Source of the DNA: an uncultured Bacteroides sp.
GTDB taxonomy: Bacteria > Bacteroidota > Bacteroidia > Bacteroidales > Bacteroidaceae
Direction: 5' to 3'
Length of the DNA stretch: 36,925 bases
Assembly (NCBI RefSeq): GCF_900547205.1
Contig: NZ_URFY01000043.1
Location: 1-36,925, forward strand
This document shows positions 32,112 to 36,925 of the stretch, one piece after another. Both the position numbers and the translations under genes were made by a program. Numbering within the stretch: position 1 is the first letter of the stretch; the number at the start of each line of letters is the position of its first letter. The notes below the pieces were generated by a model. The model saw nothing but the letters and a program-made list of their open reading frames with translations. It was not told the origin of the DNA and did not search any database.

Positions 32112-32119
32112 CAAATATA
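32112..32119 (-). promoter_or_regulatory. -7 element right next to the RRM start codon
   Basis: A minus-strand TATATTTG. Usual spacing would put transcription start at about 32105-32107, at the ATG itself. The 250-nt stretch beyond (32120-32366) shows no gene or other clear element. Confidence 0.4.
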
Positions 32120-32366
32120 AAAAATTAATAATTCAATAAGAAAGTTTTTGGAAGATCTTAATTAGAAATGGAAGTGCTCAAGCAAATGAGAAAATACATG
32201 TAAAAAATCAAATCGTAATCAACCTCTTTATTGTTGTTTGATGCAAAGTAAAGCATTCCTTGGCGATAATGCACTATGTTCACTCCTTTTTCTTTCAATA
32301 ATACATCTTTTTTGTGATAATAGGTCAATAGTTAACGGAATTATGGCGTTTTAGGCACAAAAAGCG

Positions 32367-33086
32367 CTATCCTTTGCTTATTTTCTTCATAACAAACTCC
32401 TCAAAAAATAATCTCTTATAAGTTCCGCCAAGAGATATTTCATAAGATTTGATGAAGATATCATTTGAATCGAATGAATCAATGTGGGACGTATTTATGA
32501 TATAGGACTTATTAACCCGAAGAAATTGCTTTCCCGGCAATTGCTCATGAATAGTTTTCAGATTCATTTTAGTAATTACCCGCTGATCTTCCAATTGAAG
32601 AATAGAATAATCTTTCAGTCCCTCAATGAAAAGAATATCATCGAAGTTTATTTTGAAGTAGCGTCGTTCTGATTTGATAAAGATATATTCCTCCTGAATC
32701 TCCTCTACCCTCTCGGGACCTTCCGACACTAATAGTTTATGGTAAGCAATCGCTTTATTGACAGCTTTCAGAAATCGATTTATTTCAATCGGCTTCACTA
32801 AATAATCAATAGCGCTTAATTCATAACTTTCGAGCGCGTATTCGGCATAAGCTGTTGTAAAGATGACCAATGTATTTCTGGCGATACTTTGGGCAAACTC
32901 AATTCCGGTAATTCCCGGCATTTGAATATCCAGGAAAATCAAATCGACCGGATGGTCATTCATAAAGGCCGATGCAGCAATGGCATTATTGAAGCTGCCA
33001 GCTAAAATCAATTGGGGAACTTGTTCCACCAATACCTTCATACCTTTTCGAGCCACCGGCTCATCATCTACAATTATACAATTCAT
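32367..33086 (-). CDS. LytTR-family response regulator
   Basis: A 239-aa cytosolic response regulator. The receiver domain (1-120) has the acidic pair D7/D8, phospho-acceptor D53 in FLDIQMPG, TTAY and LVKP. The LytTR DNA-binding domain occupies about residues 135-239 (FIKSERRYFKINFDDILFIEGLKDYS). Its partner kinase is encoded just before it with a 4-nt overlap. Its targets are unknown; the adjacent beta-barrel protein gene and the divergent acetyltransferase gene are the nearest candidates. Confidence 0.9.
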   Translation of the reverse strand: MNCIIVDDEPVARKGMKVLVEQVPQLILAGSFNNAIAASAFMNDHPVDLIFLDIQMPGITGIEFAQSIARNTLVIFTTAYAEYALESYELSAIDYLVKPIEINRFLKAVNKAIAYHKLLVSEGPERVEEIQEEYIFIKSERRYFKINFDDILFIEGLKDYSILQLEDQRVITKMNLKTIHEQLPGKQFLRVNKSYIINTSHIDSFDSNDIFIKSYEISLGGTYKRLFFEEFVMKKISKG

Positions 33087-34138
33087 AATTTCAAATGTAA
33101 GTTGACACTGTATGTTGATTCTAAATCTTCTATTTGTAATGTATATCCAGACCCATATAGTAAATCAAGCCTGCGCTGAACATTAGCCAAGCCTAACCCT
33201 CCTTTGCTCTTCACCGGGACACAAGGCTTTGAGTTTTCGCAACGGAATATCAGTTCTTCGTCACGCACTATAAAGTAAAGATGCACAAAAGACAGATTGT
33301 TACTATCCGGATTATGCTTCACTGCATTCTCTACAAAAGGAATGAACAATAGTGGAGGTATACGGACAGCATTTATATTTCCTTCTGTCGATACAAGATA
33401 CTCAAAATGATCCCGTCTCACCTTTTCCAGTTCAAGAAAGCTAGTAAGAAACTGAATGTCAGCATTAAGATATACTTCTTTGCGTGTACTGTCATTAAAC
33501 TGATAACGTAACAAATCGTTCAGTCTCATCAATACCCGGGATGCCTCGTCGGGAGCTTCTTGAACTAAGATATTGGCATTGTTCAACATATTAAAAAGGA
33601 AATGCGGATTAATTTGATTCTTCAGTTGTTGGAGTTCAGCCTGCATTGTAGCCTTTTCCAACTCCATAATTCTTTTACCGTAGATTATCCAACGGCGGAA
33701 GAGAACAAAACTAATGCAGCCGCTCACTATCAGCATCAGCACAAGAATGGAATGAATAAAACCGAGAAAAGAGAATGGACGACCATCCTGTAGACTAAAC
33801 TCATTTATGCCATATTGCTGATGAAGAGGATATAGTAATGCGAATCCAATAGCTGATGTGATAAGTATTAACGCGGAAAATGCTGCCCAATAATGCCACA
33901 ACTTATGTTTATCTAAAAAGTGGGGAACCAACCAATATAGATTCAGATAAATAGGTATAGCAAATAAAAGTACGCTTACGGTATACGCATATAGGAAACC
34001 TTCTTTATTGAATTTCCCATATACGTTTTGAAAGCCAAGAAAGAGTATCAGAAAAAATAATACCAGATGAAGAATGAGACGGAACCGGTTATCAACCAGA
34101 CTCATTTTCCAATTATGTATATATCTGCTGTTTCTCAT
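33083..34138 (-). CDS. LytS-like sensor histidine kinase
   Basis: A 351-aa inner-membrane kinase with four hydrophobic segments in the first 150 residues and a short coiled linker. The His_kinase motif is LKNQINPHFLFN, with the phospho-accepting H179. The ATPase domain keeps the N box FVENAVKHN (N271) and the G box KGGLGLANV (312-320). All catalytic residues look intact. It overlaps the response-regulator gene and the upstream pseudokinase gene by 4 nt each, so the three are translationally coupled. Confidence 0.92.
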   Translation of the reverse strand: MRNSRYIHNWKMSLVDNRFRLILHLVLFFLILFLGFQNVYGKFNKEGFLYAYTVSVLLFAIPIYLNLYWLVPHFLDKHKLWHYWAAFSALILITSAIGFALLYPLHQQYGINEFSLQDGRPFSFLGFIHSILVLMLIVSGCISFVLFRRWIIYGKRIMELEKATMQAELQQLKNQINPHFLFNMLNNANILVQEAPDEASRVLMRLNDLLRYQFNDSTRKEVYLNADIQFLTSFLELEKVRRDHFEYLVSTEGNINAVRIPPLLFIPFVENAVKHNPDSNNLSFVHLYFIVRDEELIFRCENSKPCVPVKSKGGLGLANVQRRLDLLYGSGYTLQIEDLESTYSVNLHLKL

Positions 34139-35184
34139 AGCTTTATCATCAATTTAGTGACACACAACATATTCTCATCTTGTAGAATATCCAAATGATA
34201 ACGTTTGGGATATAACAACTCCAACCGTTGACGAAATTTATTAAATGCCGGTAAAGTCTGTTGTGTGTTATTCTTTATCTGGTTATCTCCTTTCAGATAA
34301 TAGGAACATGAGAAATGAAGAATATTACTTTCTGCCCGGACACCGATTTCCAGTGCTCTACCGGAATCAGAAGTATCGAGCATTCTTTCCTGAATGGCAC
34401 ATTCTATAATCGGCATAAATAGTAGAGGAGGAATTTGAAAATAGCGGGCTTCATTATCCATTCGGATATGATAGTGAAAGTTCAAGTTGTATAATTGTTC
34501 TAATTCCAGATAATCGCTTATAAAACGAATGTCATCCGCCAACAGCACTTTAATTTGATTGCTGTCATAAAGTTGATACCGTAGCAATCGGCTCAACTTA
34601 AATATAAGTGCGGACGCTCTGCCTGAATCTTCTTTAGAAAGAGAACTGGCTTTGTTTAGCATATGCGACAGAAAATCGGGTTGCAGTTGGTCTTTCAGGT
34701 GATTCAACTCAGTCTGAATACTATTGTTTTCCAACTCATTTAATCGTTGATGATACGACACCCATTGTCGCAGGAAAATAGTAAATGAGAATGCAAAGAA
34801 GTAGAGTATCAGGCCCAAAGCATTCAGGAAAAGATAGAAAAAGAAATCGGGACCTATGGTTCTGATAGTATCGGGCATGGCGTAATGTTTCCCCATAATA
34901 TCGTTCCCCACAATCATTACTAGTAGCATAAATAGGATAAAGCAACTTATGTAGGCAATATAAGCTTTGTATTTGCCTTGAAATAAATATTCGGGTAATA
35001 ACCAATAAGTATGCAAACATATTGTTCCCCAAAGTGTGAGGGAAAGCAACAGGTTGACACCTGTAGCCACATTCAGTCCTATGCTGATGTCTTCTACAAA
35101 AGTGCCTCTGATTACCAAAAAGGAGACTGCAAGGAAGATTCCCGTTTGATTTAACAATGTATGTAATAAAGTTCTCACTGACAT
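34135..35184 (-). CDS. LytS-like pseudokinase (catalytic residues lost)
   Basis: A 349-aa paralogue of the downstream kinase with the same layout: four membrane segments and a cytosolic kinase-like domain. The phospho-acceptor motif reads LKDQLQPDFLSHMLN, so D170 stands where the neighbour has H179. The N box reads MPIIECAIQE, with C262 replacing N271. The G box is TLPAFNKFRQ without glycines. It should neither autophosphorylate nor bind ATP normally. It may dimerise with the intact kinase as a sensing subunit. The frame is uninterrupted, so it is not a decaying pseudogene. It is second in the four-gene operon. Confidence 0.85.
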   Translation of the reverse strand: MSVRTLLHTLLNQTGIFLAVSFLVIRGTFVEDISIGLNVATGVNLLLSLTLWGTICLHTYWLLPEYLFQGKYKAYIAYISCFILFMLLVMIVGNDIMGKHYAMPDTIRTIGPDFFFYLFLNALGLILYFFAFSFTIFLRQWVSYHQRLNELENNSIQTELNHLKDQLQPDFLSHMLNKASSLSKEDSGRASALIFKLSRLLRYQLYDSNQIKVLLADDIRFISDYLELEQLYNLNFHYHIRMDNEARYFQIPPLLFMPIIECAIQERMLDTSDSGRALEIGVRAESNILHFSCSYYLKGDNQIKNNTQQTLPAFNKFRQRLELLYPKRYHLDILQDENMLCVTKLMIKL

Positions 35185-35205
35185 GGCGATAAAGTTACTA
35201 CTTTT

Positions 35206-36105
35206 TTAGAACTTATACTTCATTCCCATCGAAACATACATTGCAGGTTTAAAATAAGGGTCTATATCTTTGGACATATCCTTGAAGAAAGCTTTTAAAG
35301 TTCGATTAGTATAATAGGCGATTCTGCTGCATGACACGCCGGCGGTAGCAACTACGGAGAAAGAAGTTCCGAGATTAAATTCTGGTTGCAAACCAACAAT
35401 GATAAACTGTTGTGAAAACATGGCATCTTCTCCATTTCTTTCCACCAATGCCAATGTGCCGTTCATCTCTGCCACCAGATTCAAGTCTATGTATTTATTC
35501 AATTTTAGCCCTGCCGAAACTTCCATGGCATTTAGCATGGATACTTTTATATGGTATCGGCCTTCGGTACTCCAGTCAAAGTAGATGGCTGGGAAAAGCA
35601 TTGGATAACCAAACGTATTATTGATAGCCAGTCCGGCACCGAGAGATAAGTTCGGTTTAAACTGCCGGATGAAGATGGCACCTCCCTGGCCGAGGATGTT
35701 TTTCAATCTTATGTCAGCAGAAGCCGCATAGACGCCTCCGCCAATAGTGGTCAGCAATAGCCACCTCTTGCTGAGAGGGCGTATGTTTGTAACGTTCAAC
35801 TGTAGATTCAGAATTTGGTCTATATCGATATAAGATTGGAGATTCTTATTGTTCATTGAAGTATAGCTCCCTCCTGCCGAGATCATCCAGACGGTCGGCT
35901 GGTTTCTTTCATTCATTTTCTGCGCTACAGGAATATTGATACCTCCTTCAATAAAGCGTAAATCTCCTTTGCCGCCAGTTTTTTGTCCTTCTTCATCCTT
36001 GTAGCGAGAGGAAGATATATAACCAGTCTTGATAGATACTTGTGCCCACATATTTTCTGAAAGCACTAAAAACAGAATTAATGCACATAACGAGATGTTT
36101 TTCAT
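35206..36105 (-). CDS. Outer-membrane beta-barrel protein (DUF6268-like)
   Basis: A 299-aa protein with a cleavable signal peptide (MKNISLCALILFLVLSENMWAQ) and a C-terminal aromatic residue (MGMKYKF) typical of outer-membrane barrels. The body alternates hydrophobic and polar residues and is rich in glycine and aromatics. I associate it with DUF6268 but am not certain. It is the first gene of the operon, 21 nt before the pseudokinase gene, and could be the signal source or the main target of the system. The promoter is at 36137-36144. Confidence 0.7.
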   Translation of the reverse strand: MKNISLCALILFLVLSENMWAQVSIKTGYISSSRYKDEEGQKTGGKGDLRFIEGGINIPVAQKMNERNQPTVWMISAGGSYTSMNNKNLQSYIDIDQILNLQLNVTNIRPLSKRWLLLTTIGGGVYAASADIRLKNILGQGGAIFIRQFKPNLSLGAGLAINNTFGYPMLFPAIYFDWSTEGRYHIKVSMLNAMEVSAGLKLNKYIDLNLVAEMNGTLALVERNGEDAMFSQQFIIVGLQPEFNLGTSFSVVATAGVSCSRIAYYTNRTLKAFFKDMSKDIDPYFKPAMYVSMGMKYKF

Positions 36106-36136
36106 TCCTTTGTTTACTTTATAGTTTAACCTGGAG

Positions 36137-36144
36137 CAAAAATA
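36137..36144 (-). promoter_or_regulatory. -7 element of the LytTR signalling operon
   Basis: CAAAAATA is a minus-strand TATTTTTG, 31 nt before the ATG at 36105. No TTTG stands at -33, which would suit a promoter needing an activator. Confidence 0.45.
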
Positions 36145-36246
36145 GAAATTTGTTCATCTGCAAGATGAATTAGTAGACCAAACTCGCTATTCAGTATACG
36201 AAACGAATAAATTCCTGCCACTTATCCTAAATCTGCTTTTTTAGTT

Positions 36247-36254
36247 TAACTTTG
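36247..36254 (+). promoter_or_regulatory. -7 element of the acetyltransferase gene
   Basis: TAACTTTG on the plus strand. The leader to the ATG at 36309 is about 48 nt. No clear -33 box is visible. Confidence 0.45.
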
Positions 36255-36308
36255 TGACCGGTCAAAAAAGGTATAGTAGGATATAGAAAAACATTAGATA
36301 ATTAGATT

Positions 36309-36863
36309 ATGAAGACAGAAAAAGAAAAAGCTGCGGAAGGTTTGCTATATGATGCTAATAATGATGCGCGGCTGCAACAAGAGATGTACGATACCCGCTG
36401 CAATGTATATCGTTACAACTCCCTTCCCCCTTGGGAACAGGAAGAACGGGACAAGTTAATACACACCATCCTGAAATTAGGAAAGAACGGCTGTGTTATT
36501 TCTCCTTTCTATTGCGACTATGGAAGTAATATCGAAATAGGTGATAACTTTTTCGCCAATACCAATCTTGTTATTCTGGATGGAGCTAAGGTAACTATCG
36601 GCAATAATGTTTTTATTGCCCCTAATGTTGGCATTTACACCGCCGGTCATCCGTTGGATGTAGCTCAGCGTAATGCAGGACTCGAATATGCCTATCCGGT
36701 GACTATCGGCAATAATGTATGGATTGGTGCACAAGTTTGCATTTTGCCGGGAGTTACGATTGGAGATAATACCGTTATTGGTGCCGGAAGTGTAGTGACT
36801 AAAGATATACCGAGTAATGTAGTGGCTGTGGGGAATCCTTGTAGAGTGATTAAAAACATATAG
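36309..36863 (+). CDS. Sugar O-acetyltransferase (Maa/NodL/LacA-like)
   Basis: A 184-aa left-handed beta-helix enzyme. The N-terminal maltose-acetyltransferase cap (residues 1-55) contains EKAAEGLLYDAN and ARLQQEMYDTRCNVYRYN. Hexapeptide repeats follow (IEIGDN, VTIGNN, VTIGDN, VIGAGSVV), and the catalytic His is in YTAGHPLD. It should transfer acetyl from acetyl-CoA to a sugar hydroxyl as a cytosolic trimer; the acceptor is unknown. It is divergent from the LytTR operon across a 203-nt gap. The last 62 nt of the window after it hold nothing I can name. Confidence 0.92.
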   Translation: MKTEKEKAAEGLLYDANNDARLQQEMYDTRCNVYRYNSLPPWEQEERDKLIHTILKLGKNGCVISPFYCDYGSNIEIGDNFFANTNLVILDGAKVTIGNNVFIAPNVGIYTAGHPLDVAQRNAGLEYAYPVTIGNNVWIGAQVCILPGVTIGDNTVIGAGSVVTKDIPSNVVAVGNPCRVIKNI

Positions 36864-36925
36864 ATATAAGAAACAGATAAAGATATCTTCACCGAATCAT
36901 ATGTAGTAATATCTCATATACAATC

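Noticed and set aside
34135..35184. Decayed pseudogene
   Set aside because: The frame is intact, translationally coupled to the next gene and keeps the overall domain layout, so it is called a pseudokinase instead.

Overview
The window looks like a core-genome segment of a gut Bacteroides, close to B. thetaiotaomicron. The evidence is the repeated -7 promoter element TAnnTTTG (sometimes with a TTTG -33 box), the absence of clear Shine-Dalgarno sites, and typical families: a TamL-type lipoprotein, a BT0820-type HAD phosphatase, a DUF4296 lipoprotein after lspA, and a NUDIX-type xylose regulator. No phage, plasmid or insertion sequence is visible. The accessory-looking material is small repeats, one structured-RNA locus and one signalling operon.

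Layout. 1-4.7 kb: a tRNA-Lys(CTT) with promoter and terminator, an MBL-fold hydrolase, a POT-like MFS transporter, a HAD phosphatase, a small hypothetical gene, a DoxX protein and a DUF3332-like lipoprotein. 4.7-10 kb: an outer-membrane TamL lipoprotein, a BlaI repressor with a BlaR1-type metalloprotease carrying a TonB C-terminal domain, and a divergent TrmH methyltransferase. 9.9-16.2 kb: a minus-strand operon ileS - TraR/DksA-like - lspA - DUF4296 lipoprotein - small protein. The last gene is interrupted in frame by a palindromic element of about 150 bp. 16.4-20.8 kb: a membrane protein built from five internal repeats, a MATE exporter with a long leader, and a GNAT-nitrilase fusion.

20.9-22.0 kb is the least explained stretch. 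A good promoter is followed by about 170 nt predicted to form a closed multi-hairpin RNA ending in a terminator. Next come a 158-aa protein I do not recognise, seven tandem 22-bp units that each contain a dyad, and a cluster of CTGTCAC/GTGACAG heptamers. I regard this as the best candidate for something undescribed.

22.0-27.2 kb is a complete xylose operon, transcribed regulator (NUDIX/wHTH) - xylB - xylA - xylE: import, isomerisation to xylulose, phosphorylation to xylulose 5-phosphate, and its own ligand-responsive regulator. A near-perfect 32-bp inverted repeat lies between xylA and xylE. 27.6-31.8 kb, plus strand: thiD, fabD, then sucC-sucD and an unlisted 57-aa gene. 31.9-36.9 kb: an RRM protein that may be leaderless, then a four-gene operon (beta-barrel protein, LytS-like kinase lacking its catalytic residues, intact LytS-like kinase, LytTR regulator), and a divergent sugar O-acetyltransferase.

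All calls come from reading the sequence and from family knowledge; no database search was run.
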